DNA of 12,677 nt from Ruminococcus sp. UBA7158 (GTDB lineage: Bacteria; Bacillota; Clostridia; Oscillospirales; Ruminococcaceae), in NCBI GenBank assembly GCA_002491605.1, contig DKWG01000023.1, positions 2,184 through 14,860 of the forward strand, in the 5' to 3' direction. Position numbers and translations under genes: made by a program. This document shows, in pieces, positions 1 through 7,384 of the stretch. Each line of letters begins with the position of its first letter. Within the stretch, counting starts at the first letter, position 1. The notes beneath the pieces were generated by a model. It was not told the DNA's origin. It was given only the letters and a program-made list of their open reading frames with translations, and ran no database searches.

Positions 1-128
1 TGTTTTTCTGAATTTTTTTAATAATATTTTTGATTTTTTGATTTTTAAAACGAACAAATTGATTATATATTGCTCTTGAAGCCGTATATTTATTCTTTAG
101 TGCTTTGTCTTTTCGAAACAATCGGAAC

Positions 129-157
129 TTTACACAAAAGAATGCGTATGTTATACT
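129..157 (+). promoter_or_regulatory. Sigma-A promoter of the GH43/solute-binding operon
   Basis: A -35 box TTTACA (129-134) and a -10 box TATACT (152-157) are separated by exactly 17 bases. A TG one base before the -10 box makes it an extended -10. Transcription would start near 163-165, giving a leader of about 50 bases before the GH43 start codon. The DNA upstream (1-128) is very T/A-rich, with runs of T and a repeated TTTTTGA, which could act as an UP element; no gene is seen there. Confidence 0.7.
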
Positions 158-161
158 GCCG

Positions 162-179
162 TTATAGGTAAAACTATAA
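162..179. promoter_or_regulatory. Operator-like dyad at the predicted transcript start
   Basis: TTATAG (162-167) and CTATAA (174-179) form a perfect 6-bp inverted repeat around a 6-base spacer. The dyad begins five bases after the -10 box, over the predicted transcription start, which is where a repressor would block initiation. No regulator gene lies in the window, and I do not recognise the site as belonging to a known family. An inverted repeat this short and AT-rich could arise by chance. Confidence 0.35.
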
Positions 180-217
180 AATTATGAACTGAGGTTATCA
201 GAAAGGTGCGTTTGCTT

Positions 218-1780
218 ATGATGAAGAAAAAAGGAATTATAGCTTTTGCCCTGGCACTGTTGCTGCTTATCACCGGCTGTGCTAATACTCCGAAGACTTC
301 GGACGAACCGCCTGTTGCAAAAGTTAGTGAGGAGGATGCAATGTTATCATTAGAAAACGGTACTAAGATCGAGGAAGTGCTTGAAAAAGGCTATAAGCCT
401 GTCGAAAACGCTAATCCGATATCGCCTAATATTTTTTGTGCGGATCCTACCGGAGTAGAGTACAATGGCAGACTTTATGTTTACGGCACTAATGATCATC
501 AGCAGTACGAGGCTGTAGGCGATGAAGGAAAGAACTCATATGAGCATATAAAGTCACTGGTAATTTTGTCTACCGACGATATGGTTAACTGGACATATGA
601 AGGTACTATCGACGTAGGCGGAATTGCTCCGTGGATATATAACTCTTGGGCTCCTTCAATCATTTCAAGAGAGGAAAAGGACGGTCGTACACATTTCTAT
701 CTTTACTTCTCTAATGGCGGAGCAGGCGTCGGTGTTATTACGGCAACCAACCCTGTCGGTCCGTGGAGCGATCCGTTAGGCGAGCCCCTTATATATTCTG
801 GTATGGAGGGACTCGACAACTGTCCTGCACCGTTTGACCCGGGGGTTTGCATTGACGATAACGGCGACGGTTGGATAACCTTCGGCGGAGGACGCGGCGA
901 GGAGGAAATGCCGCTCGTTTCCAAGATTGCACGTCTCGGTGATGACCTTTTGTCTATCGAGGGCAAGATAGCCGACATACCGGCTCCTTATTTCTTTGAG
1001 GCGAGCGAACTTAACTATATTAACGGCACATATGTCTATACCTATAATAATAACTGGATTCAAAGGGACATATGGAATTATGAAGGTTATGAAGCGCCTC
1101 CCATCTGCAGTATGGCATACATGACTTCTAAAGACCCGCTCAACACCGACAGCTGGGAATACAGAGGTCACTACTTCCTGAATGCAGGATACACACAGAT
1201 GGACTTCTGCAACAACCACACTCACTATCTTAAGTTTAAGGATCAGTATTATATCATTCACCACTGCATGATTTTGCAGGAAAACATGGTGACTGACGGT
1301 GGTTTCAGAAGCATTTGCGTTGAAAAGCTTGACGTTGATGAAGACACATTAGAAATCAAGCTTACCGGCGGTACAAGAAAGGGTGTTGAGCAGATTGCTG
1401 CGCTCAATCCCTTTGAAACACAGCCCGGTTCGAAGATGGCTTCATGCGCGTCTGTAGGCTTTACCTACGACGAAGAAGGAAAGGTCTATGCTAACAGCCT
1501 TGAAAACGGCTGCTGGACATATATCAGGGGTGCTGAATTCAATCAAAGCCCCGCAAAATTCATTGCTTCTGTAAAGGGCAAGGGCAGAATCGAGATCAGA
1601 CTCGATGATAGACTCAGCGATCCTGTAGCGGCAATTGATTTTGACTGTGATGAGATTACTTCTGTATATACCGAAAATATTTCGCAGATAACAGGTACAC
1701 ATGATATATACATACTATTCTCTGATAAGGATATCCGGCTTGAGGCATGGACTTTTAAACCTATAGAAATTGAGGAATAA
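218..1780 (+). CDS. GH43 arabinoxylan arabinofuranosidase-type lipoprotein with CBM6
   Basis: Surface lipoprotein, 520 residues, predicted to remove arabinofuranose side chains from arabinoxylan; it resembles Bacillus XynD (GH43 subfamily 29) in domain order and motifs. A short hydrophobic signal ends in the lipobox ITGC (Cys21). The five-bladed propeller spans about residues 65-385. The expected acids are visible: Asp76 in ADPTG (base), Asp207 in FDPGV (pKa modulator) and Glu261 in APYFFEAS (acid); NSWAPS near residue 144 is also typical. Residues about 397-516 look like a CBM6 beta-sandwich, with a conserved NPFE opening and a WTYI strand. Start: ATG 218 sits 11 bases after GAAAGG (201-206); ATG 221 or GTG 206 are possible. 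The stop is two bases from the next start. The exact substrate (arabinoxylan or another arabinan/xylan) is inferred. Confidence 0.88.
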   Translation: MMKKKGIIAFALALLLLITGCANTPKTSDEPPVAKVSEEDAMLSLENGTKIEEVLEKGYKPVENANPISPNIFCADPTGVEYNGRLYVYGTNDHQQYEAVGDEGKNSYEHIKSLVILSTDDMVNWTYEGTIDVGGIAPWIYNSWAPSIISREEKDGRTHFYLYFSNGGAGVGVITATNPVGPWSDPLGEPLIYSGMEGLDNCPAPFDPGVCIDDNGDGWITFGGGRGEEEMPLVSKIARLGDDLLSIEGKIADIPAPYFFEASELNYINGTYVYTYNNNWIQRDIWNYEGYEAPPICSMAYMTSKDPLNTDSWEYRGHYFLNAGYTQMDFCNNHTHYLKFKDQYYIIHHCMILQENMVTDGGFRSICVEKLDVDEDTLEIKLTGGTRKGVEQIAALNPFETQPGSKMASCASVGFTYDEEGKVYANSLENGCWTYIRGAEFNQSPAKFIASVKGKGRIEIRLDDRLSDPVAAIDFDCDEITSVYTENISQITGTHDIYILFSDKDIRLEAWTFKPIEIEE

Positions 1781-1782
1781 AG

Positions 1783-3222
1783 ATGAAAAGATTAATTTGC
1801 ATTTTATTAGCAGCCATATTGATTATATCTCTTGTTGGCTGCGGCAAACAAAAGCGTCAGATAATCAAGCTGACACTTTCAACAGAGGACTCCGAGGCAA
1901 TTTTGGCAGCAGCAGGTATCAGACTTCCTGATGTTGCAGAAGTTGCAGCTGCCGGCACAACCGTTAAGTGGTTTGCTTGGTATGATGGTTTCCACAACTA
2001 CGATGAAGGCGAAGTAGTTAACACAGGTTTCTTCACCTTTACGGAAAAGTACGGCTGTGAGGTTGAATGGATAGAGTGCACATGGGGCGACCGTTTCAAC
2101 GACCTTGCAAAACTCGTACTCAGCAGCACGGCTCCCGACTTCTCTCCGGGAAACTCTGAAACCTTCCCCAACTATGCAATCAAGGGAATATTTGCTCCTG
2201 TTGACGATTACATTGACTACGATGATCCCTTGTGGGCTAATATGAAGGGCTTTGCAGACAAATACTTCTCAATCGGCGGCAAGCATTACATGATCTGCAC
2301 CGACTCATCATTCGGCAACGTTTGCGCATACAACAGAAGAGTTGTTGACGAATGGGGCTACGATGATCCTGCAACCCTCTTTGCAAACGACGAGTGGACA
2401 TGGGACATCTTCTATCAGATGTGTGTCGATTTCACAGACGGTGATGAAAACAGATACGCTATCGACAGCTGGGCATACTCTGTTGCTCTTATGAGATCAA
2501 GCGGCGCGACTATTGTCAACCTTGATCATGACACCAACAAGTTTGTTTCCAACATAGATGACCCGAGACTCGAGAGAGCTGCAAGCCTTTTGTACGATTT
2601 GACCAAGAACGAGTGCTGCTACCCTAAGTGGAAGAACGGCAATAAGATCAGAAACGACGTTAACGGCGGCGGTATTAAGGAAGGTCTTTGCTTGTTCTGG
2701 CTCAGCCCGTCATTCGTATTCACCGGTCCTCTTGAGGAAATGTCTGCAATCTGGGGCGACATTGAAGCAGGCGAGCTTATGTTCGTACCTGTACCCAGAG
2801 ATCCGAACGGCGACGGAAACTATTACATCGAGACAACACCCGTCGGCTACTGCTTGGTTCAGGGTGCTCCAAATCCTGAGGGCGTTGCACTTTTGGCTGC
2901 TTGCGACAGATTCAAGATTGTTGACCCCACAGTTATTTCAATCGACCGCAGACAGCTTGAAGAAAAGTACAAGTGGTCTAAGGAAATGCTTGAAATGTGG
3001 GATACCTGCTATGAGCTTGCAAACAACAGCGACGTTGCTATTATTGGCTACGGCGAAGGCTATGGCACCAAGCTCAACAGCATTGTAGACAGATTGGATA
3101 ACCTTGCACACGGCGATATACGTGATACCCTGACATGGGCACAGGGTAAGGAAAAGTATACAGATAACCTAACCTTCTACTGTGACGAGCTCAACGCTAC
3201 TATAAGCGAAATGGGCAAATAG
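1783..3222 (+). CDS. Extracellular sugar-binding lipoprotein (ABC family 1), copy 1
   Basis: Solute-binding lipoprotein of 479 residues, the usual size for carbohydrate ABC importers. The signal peptide ends in the lipobox LVGC (Cys20). Typical features are the FTEKYG motif near the N terminus, AYNRRV followed by DEWTWDIFY in the middle, and a Trp/Tyr/Asp-rich sequence able to stack on sugars. The start is two bases after the GH43 stop; its ribosome site GAGGA (1772-1776) lies inside the GH43 gene, so translation is probably coupled. It is about 60% identical by eye to the next gene. The likely ligand is an oligosaccharide released by the GH43 enzyme. No permease or ATPase is in the window. 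Residues 21-60, directly after the lipidated Cys, are almost unchanged between the two copies, which is odd for a tether. Confidence 0.88.
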   Translation: MKRLICILLAAILIISLVGCGKQKRQIIKLTLSTEDSEAILAAAGIRLPDVAEVAAAGTTVKWFAWYDGFHNYDEGEVVNTGFFTFTEKYGCEVEWIECTWGDRFNDLAKLVLSSTAPDFSPGNSETFPNYAIKGIFAPVDDYIDYDDPLWANMKGFADKYFSIGGKHYMICTDSSFGNVCAYNRRVVDEWGYDDPATLFANDEWTWDIFYQMCVDFTDGDENRYAIDSWAYSVALMRSSGATIVNLDHDTNKFVSNIDDPRLERAASLLYDLTKNECCYPKWKNGNKIRNDVNGGGIKEGLCLFWLSPSFVFTGPLEEMSAIWGDIEAGELMFVPVPRDPNGDGNYYIETTPVGYCLVQGAPNPEGVALLAACDRFKIVDPTVISIDRRQLEEKYKWSKEMLEMWDTCYELANNSDVAIIGYGEGYGTKLNSIVDRLDNLAHGDIRDTLTWAQGKEKYTDNLTFYCDELNATISEMGK

Positions 3223-3227
3223 AGAGG
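3221..3227 (+). promoter_or_regulatory. Ribosome binding site that decides the start of copy 2
   Basis: AGAGAGG overlaps the stop codon of copy 1 (TAG, 3220-3222). An ATG at 3228 directly abuts this site and could not be used with it. The ATG at 3237 lies nine bases downstream, a normal spacing, and gives an N terminus (MKRV) that aligns with MKRL of copy 1 and puts the lipidated Cys at position 20 in both proteins. Confidence 0.75.
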
Positions 3228-3236
3228 ATGGATTTT

Positions 3237-4664
3237 ATGAAACGAGTTATAGCTTGTCTGCTGGCATTTTGTATGATTATATCTCTTTGTGCCTGCGGAA
3301 AGAAAAAGCGTCAGATAATTAAGCTGACACTTTCAACAGAGGATTCCGAGGCAATTTTAGCTGCAGCCGGCATTACTCTTCCCGACGTTGCAGATGTTGC
3401 AGCAGCCGGAACAACAATTACCTACTATTCATGGGAGGATCGCTTCCACAACTACTCAGAGGATGAAGTTATCAACACCGGTTACTTTACCTTCACTGAG
3501 AAGTACGGCTGCGAGGTCGAATGGATCGAATGCTCCTACGGCGACAGATTCGACGGTCTTGCAAAACTTGTTCTTTCAAGCAATGCCCCTGACTTCTACC
3601 CGGGCTATGCTGAGTCCTTCCCGAACTATTACCTCAAGGGCGTTTTCCAGTCAGTTGACGATTATGTTGACTACACCGATCCCCTTTGGAGCGGCGTTAA
3701 GGACTACGCAGATACATTCTTCAGCCTCGGCGACAAGCATTACATGATAGTTACTGACACAACCTTTAACAACGTTGTAGCTTATAACAGACGAGTAATG
3801 GACGAATGGGGCTTCGACGACCCTGCTACTCTTTACTACAATGATGAGTGGACTTGGGAAGTATTCTACAATATGTGTCTTGACTTCTCCGATCCCGATG
3901 AGGACAGATATGCTCTCGACGGTTACGGAACCGACCAGGCTTTCCTTTGCTCAAGCGGCGTAATGCCTGTTTCACTTGATGCTGACAGCAGCAAGTTCGT
4001 ATCCAATATCGATGACCCTCGCTTTGAAAGAGCAACAACTTATCTTTACAATCTTTCAAAGAACCAGTGCTCATTCCCGATGTGGTCACGCAACGGCGTA
4101 AGAAACGGTCGTGACGGCGGCGGTATTAAGGAAGGACTTTGTCTCTTCTGGCTCAGAGGTTCTTGGGCATTCACAGGTCCTGTTGCTGAGATTTCTCAGG
4201 TTTGGGGTGACATCACTCAAAATGAGCTTATGTTTGCTCCTCTCCCGAGAGACGAAAACGGCGACGGTAACTACTACATCGACTGTGTTCCTTCCGGATA
4301 CAGCCTCGTTTCCGGCGCACCTAACCCTGAGGGCGTAGCTCTTATGGCAGCGTGCGAGAGATTTAAGATTATCGACCCTACCGTAATCAGCATTGACCGT
4401 AAGCAGCTCAAGGAGATTTATCTTTGGACTGACGAAATGCTCGAGATGTGGGATGCTTGCTATGCTCTTGCAAACTCCGGTCATGTCGTAATCGACTATG
4501 AGGGCGGTTTAGGTGATAAGCTCAGCAACAGCCTCGGCCCGCTCAAGAGCTTTGCTACTAACAACAACCCATCTACCTACGCTCAGATCAAGGAAAAGCA
4601 CTCTGAGAGAGTTAATACCTATATTGAGGATCTCAATGCTCAGATTGCAGACTTTATTTCGTAA
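3237..4664 (+). CDS. Extracellular sugar-binding lipoprotein (ABC family 1), copy 2
   Basis: Paralog of the preceding gene, 475 residues from the chosen ATG. The lipobox is LCAC (Cys20), with an unusual Cys at -2. The whole length aligns with copy 1, including FTEKYGCEVEWIEC, AYNRRV, NDEWTWE, GGGIKEGLCLFWL and VDP/IDPTVISIDR. The differences cluster in segments likely to line the sugar cleft: DGYGTDQAFLCSS here replaces DSWAYSVALMRSS, and RGSWAFTGP replaces SPSFVFTGP. The C-terminal 50 residues also differ. This suggests duplication followed by a change in ligand preference, so the two proteins may bind oligosaccharides of different length or decoration. It is last in the operon; a hairpin follows the stop by about 36 bases. 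The ligand itself cannot be read from the sequence. Confidence 0.88.
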   Translation: MKRVIACLLAFCMIISLCACGKKKRQIIKLTLSTEDSEAILAAAGITLPDVADVAAAGTTITYYSWEDRFHNYSEDEVINTGYFTFTEKYGCEVEWIECSYGDRFDGLAKLVLSSNAPDFYPGYAESFPNYYLKGVFQSVDDYVDYTDPLWSGVKDYADTFFSLGDKHYMIVTDTTFNNVVAYNRRVMDEWGFDDPATLYYNDEWTWEVFYNMCLDFSDPDEDRYALDGYGTDQAFLCSSGVMPVSLDADSSKFVSNIDDPRFERATTYLYNLSKNQCSFPMWSRNGVRNGRDGGGIKEGLCLFWLRGSWAFTGPVAEISQVWGDITQNELMFAPLPRDENGDGNYYIDCVPSGYSLVSGAPNPEGVALMAACERFKIIDPTVISIDRKQLKEIYLWTDEMLEMWDACYALANSGHVVIDYEGGLGDKLSNSLGPLKSFATNNNPSTYAQIKEKHSERVNTYIEDLNAQIADFIS

Positions 4665-4685
4665 TTGTCTTCCTTTCAAATATTT

Positions 4686-4698
4686 GTGACCCGGTCAC
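4686..4698. repeat. Perfect 13-bp palindrome after the operon
   Basis: GTGACC, a central C, then GGTCAC: a perfect 6-1-6 palindrome 21 bases after the stop codon of copy 2 and just ahead of the terminator hairpin. The one-base centre argues against an RNA hairpin and for a protein-binding half-site pair, but its position downstream of the genes makes a role unclear. Confidence 0.4.
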
Positions 4699-4700
4699 CT

Positions 4701-4738
4701 GCAAATTGCCTGCTGCACACTTCAGTAGGCAATTTTGC
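4701..4738 (+). terminator. Hairpin terminator of the GH43/solute-binding operon
   Basis: The arms 4701-4715 and 4723-4738 pair over 15 bp with one bulged T and one G-U pair, around the loop CACACTT. The T-run (AATTTTGC) is part of the 3' arm rather than after it, so termination may be partial. It lies 36 bases after the stop codon of the last gene, where an operon end is expected. Confidence 0.6.
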
Positions 4739-4760
4739 TAATCCGGCATCAGGTATGCAC

Positions 4761-4784
4761 AAGGACAAAAGGACAAAACGGCAA
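4761..4784. repeat. Three imperfect 8-bp tandem repeats
   Basis: AAGGACAA occurs twice in tandem (4761-4768, 4769-4776) followed by the variant AACGGCAA (4777-4784). The array lies between the upstream terminator and the candidate promoter of the next transcription unit. It may be a slippage product or a multi-site protein target. Confidence 0.45.
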
Positions 4785-4802
4785 AAGAATTTATTTCACT
4801 AT

Positions 4803-4836
4803 GCGCACGATATAGCGTGTGCGGCAAAATTATAAT
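4803..4836 (+). promoter_or_regulatory. Candidate promoter with upstream dyad for the phosphoesterase unit
   Basis: A consensus -10 box TATAAT lies at 4831-4836. No good -35 box is found at 16-18 bases; instead an inverted repeat occupies that place: GCGCACG (4803-4809) and CGTGTGC (4816-4822), 6 of 7 positions complementary, with spacer ATATAG. A weak -35 with a dyad there fits a promoter that depends on an activator. This is inference from layout only; the motif matches no family I know. Confidence 0.35.
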
Positions 4837-5088
4837 AAAGAGCCGAGCTATGCTGTGACGCTGATCACTGCATCAAAGCTCAATATTGAAATCATACCGA
4901 CTCATGTTGAGTAAGACGTACCCTTACATTTATCCCTGGCGAATCGCACTTACACAATAATAATTTTCATTTAAAGTGATTTCAATGAATCTGCGGCAAA
5001 ATCACTTTACATTGGTTTTTGCAGCGGATTTTTTTACATTGCGAATGAAAATCAGTGAATTTGTATTAATTATAAGGAGAGTGCACTA
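4837..5088 (+). promoter_or_regulatory. Long structured leader of the phosphoesterase gene
   Basis: No gene is seen between 4665 and 5088. If transcription starts near 4843, the leader is about 245 bases. Its 5' end folds into a stem-loop: GAGCT (4845-4849) with AGCTC (4877-4881), ATGC (4850-4853) with GCAT (4870-4873), and GTGA (4855-4858) with TCAC (4865-4868), leaving a CAA bulge. A second perfect 10-bp stem pairs AAAGTGATTT (4973-4982) with AAATCACTTT (4999-5008). The ribosome site AAGGAGA (5074-5080) is eight bases before the ATG. A second promoter could exist near 5039-5069 (TTGCGA, TATTAA) but would leave almost no leader. Confidence 0.35.
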
Positions 5089-7362
5089 ATGAAAAAAACG
5101 TTTACTTTGTTAGCGGCATCAATAATCAGCATTTTGTTAATGCTGTCTGTTTGCTTTGCGGAAGGGGAGGGCTATGGAGCAGTTGCAGACCCCACCGACG
5201 GAAAGGAATATGTTTTAGTCTGGAACAAGAATATAAATAACAATTTGGGCGACAATTATGCTCTTACCGCCGAGGAAAACGGTGTTATGCCTTCGACGGT
5301 TACTATAGATGATTTGGCAGTCGGCAATGTCGATTCAAAGAGCGTGTGGATATTGGAAGCTATATCCGACGGCGTTTGGGCAATCAGAAACTCCGAAACC
5401 GGTGCATATCTTCGCTATGATGCTTCGGCAGCGGATAGCGACAAGATAACCGTAGCTTCGGAGAGATTAGACGACGACACAACAAGCTGGAAGCTTGAAA
5501 TGGGATCGGTTACAAATCAGTTTAAGCCTGTTACCGATAATGGCGTTAAGCTCAGATACAGTGTCGGCAACAACGACTTTATGGTAAGGTCGGATAGTAA
5601 CAACAGCTGGGTATGGATATACGAAAAGGGCGTTGAGATGTGTACAGACCATACTTACTCAAGCTGTCTTTCAACCGTATGCGATAACTGCGGCTTGGCA
5701 ACAAGAGACGCTAACGGACTTGCACACACATATTCATCAGACGATGATACCGACTGTGATATATGCGGATATGTAAGATTTTTGTTTGACGAAATGGATG
5801 TTAACGAAAATACCGCAGTTCGCACATTCACCGCAACCTTCTATGACAACGGCTATGACTCAATTGCCAACGACGATTATAAGAATCAGTTCAACCTGAC
5901 ACCGTTAGTTGCTTCCATTGCTCCGCTCGAGGATGTTACTCATGTTGACATTAAGGTGGAAGCGAGCAATGTTGAGCGATTTGACAATCCGAATAATGCT
6001 GCTCCTACTTGTCAGCTCTTCTGGAACGGCTGGTGGAACCAAAACGTAGCCAATAAGAAATTTAGTTCTGACGGAATCGTTGAGTTCTCTGCGGACGTAG
6101 ACCCTGAGTTTGTTCAGAGCATTTGGCTGCTGCCTTATGCCTTTACCCCCGAAACTGAGATAAGCTTCAGAATATCTGTCGAAGTAACATACGGCGGCAG
6201 CGATTCTGCCGCTGATTACGGCGAGCCGCTTACAAGCATTGTTTCCTTCTCAGACTATCAGCTCTGGGGCTCAGACAGCGCAAGTAATAACGGTGAAGCC
6301 CTCAAGGGACAAGTCGTTGATATATTCAATACCATGAAAAAGGTTAACCCCGACCTGTTCATTTTCGGCGGTGACTATGGCTGCGGTTTTGCTACAGACA
6401 GTTCAAACTACGCAAGAACACAGGCTTTAGAGCTGATTTCAAATATGTGGAGCAATATCGGTCCTGACAAGGGTAACTATGTTCAGGTTGAGGGCAACCA
6501 CGATACTGCTGAGGTAGACGGATTTGTTCCGACAGGCGGATACGAATACGACGACGTTATCGTTTATGTTTTAAATGAGGACGATATGCCTTGGTCGATG
6601 TATTCAGAGTCAGATAAGGCTGTCTGTGAGGCTACAGCCAAGAAAATGACCGAGTATTTTGATTCGCTTATCAAGGCCGGCGAGACTCGTCCGGTTATCA
6701 TTGCGTCGCACACCTGCCTGCACTATGACGCCGCTCGCAATGACGGTAACAATCAGTACGCATATATTGTTTTCGACGCAATAAATGAAGCTGCAAAGAA
6801 GCTCGATATCATCTTCATGTTCGGTCATAACCATTCAACAGGCGACCCTGAAATCGGCGGCGGATTAGCTTTCAAAGCAGTCGGAGACACTATATATGTA
6901 TCTGACGAGGACTGCTATGATTCAACCGGCAAGGGCTATCAAGACAGGCTCAATATCGGTCGTGCCGAAAAGCTCAACTTCACATATATGACATACGGCT
7001 ACGTCGGATACATCGGCGGCAGACTCAACGATAATGAAGTATATTCCGGCCTGAACCCCTCAACTGCCTTGACTGTCAGCGAAATGAACATCTACGACGA
7101 TAAGATTACCGTTACTGTTTATTCGGCAGGCGGAAGAATGAGCTCATACTCGCAGGTAATCAACCGCATTAACAAGGCAGGCGATGTTTTAGATACTGAT
7201 ACTCCTGATGAAACAGCTCCGAGTGAAACTACAGAGCTAACAAAGCCCGACAGTGAGTCTGGCTCAAGCTCGGTTGCAGTATATATCGTGATTGCAGTTG
7301 TCGTTGTCGCTGTTGCAGCGGTAGTTGTCGTGTTAGCAACAAAGAAGAAAGCAAAGAAGTAA
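5089..7362 (+). CDS. Exported, membrane-anchored calcineurin-like metallophosphoesterase
   Basis: A 757-residue cell-surface protein. The signal peptide ends at CFA (cleavage after Ala24). Residues about 35-180 resemble a beta-trefoil/ricin-like module (repeated W-x-I/L strands, NSETGAYLRY). Residues 185-230 carry two small CxxC motifs, CDNCG and CDICG, each near HTYS, as in some clostridial surface proteins. A beta-rich spacer (about 231-380) precedes the phosphoesterase domain. Metal ligands are visible: Asp389 (SDYQ), Asp429 (GGD), Asn470-His471 (GNHD), His541 (ASH) and GHNH at 579-582. Motif I reads D-x-Q rather than the usual D-x-H. A Thr/Ser/Pro/Glu-rich linker (about 702-728), one membrane helix (729-750) and a KKKAKK tail anchor it; no LPXTG motif is present. 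The substrate is unknown: a phosphodiester or phosphomonoester outside the membrane. Confidence 0.82.
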   Translation: MKKTFTLLAASIISILLMLSVCFAEGEGYGAVADPTDGKEYVLVWNKNINNNLGDNYALTAEENGVMPSTVTIDDLAVGNVDSKSVWILEAISDGVWAIRNSETGAYLRYDASAADSDKITVASERLDDDTTSWKLEMGSVTNQFKPVTDNGVKLRYSVGNNDFMVRSDSNNSWVWIYEKGVEMCTDHTYSSCLSTVCDNCGLATRDANGLAHTYSSDDDTDCDICGYVRFLFDEMDVNENTAVRTFTATFYDNGYDSIANDDYKNQFNLTPLVASIAPLEDVTHVDIKVEASNVERFDNPNNAAPTCQLFWNGWWNQNVANKKFSSDGIVEFSADVDPEFVQSIWLLPYAFTPETEISFRISVEVTYGGSDSAADYGEPLTSIVSFSDYQLWGSDSASNNGEALKGQVVDIFNTMKKVNPDLFIFGGDYGCGFATDSSNYARTQALELISNMWSNIGPDKGNYVQVEGNHDTAEVDGFVPTGGYEYDDVIVYVLNEDDMPWSMYSESDKAVCEATAKKMTEYFDSLIKAGETRPVIIASHTCLHYDAARNDGNNQYAYIVFDAINEAAKKLDIIFMFGHNHSTGDPEIGGGLAFKAVGDTIYVSDEDCYDSTGKGYQDRLNIGRAEKLNFTYMTYGYVGYIGGRLNDNEVYSGLNPSTALTVSEMNIYDDKITVTVYSAGGRMSSYSQVINRINKAGDVLDTDTPDETAPSETTELTKPDSESGSSSVAVYIVIAVVVVAVAAVVVVLATKKKAKK

Positions 7363-7384
7363 ATCGATGAAAGGAAGGATATAA

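Noticed and set aside
206..217. GTG at 206 as the start of the GH43 gene
   Set aside because: It adds only four residues before a standard ATG that has GAAAGG 11 bases upstream; it also falls on that ribosome site itself.
185..230. CDNCG/CDICG segments of the phosphoesterase taken as a dockerin or DNA-binding zinc finger
   Set aside because: The position is translated residues 185-230 of an exported protein; no dockerin calcium loops are visible and similar CxxC/HTY mini-motifs occur in clostridial surface proteins.
776..1264. Long minus-strand frame inside the GH43 gene
   Set aside because: It is antisense to clear GH43 motifs and its product resembles nothing; it is a by-product of codon use in the real gene.
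3228..3236. ATG at 3228 as the start of the second binding protein
   Set aside because: The ribosome site AGAGAGG abuts it; the ATG at 3237 has normal spacing and aligns with the paralog.
4837..5088. A known c-di-GMP or other standard riboswitch in the phosphoesterase leader
   Set aside because: The conserved core sequences of the classes I know are not present; only generic stems are seen.
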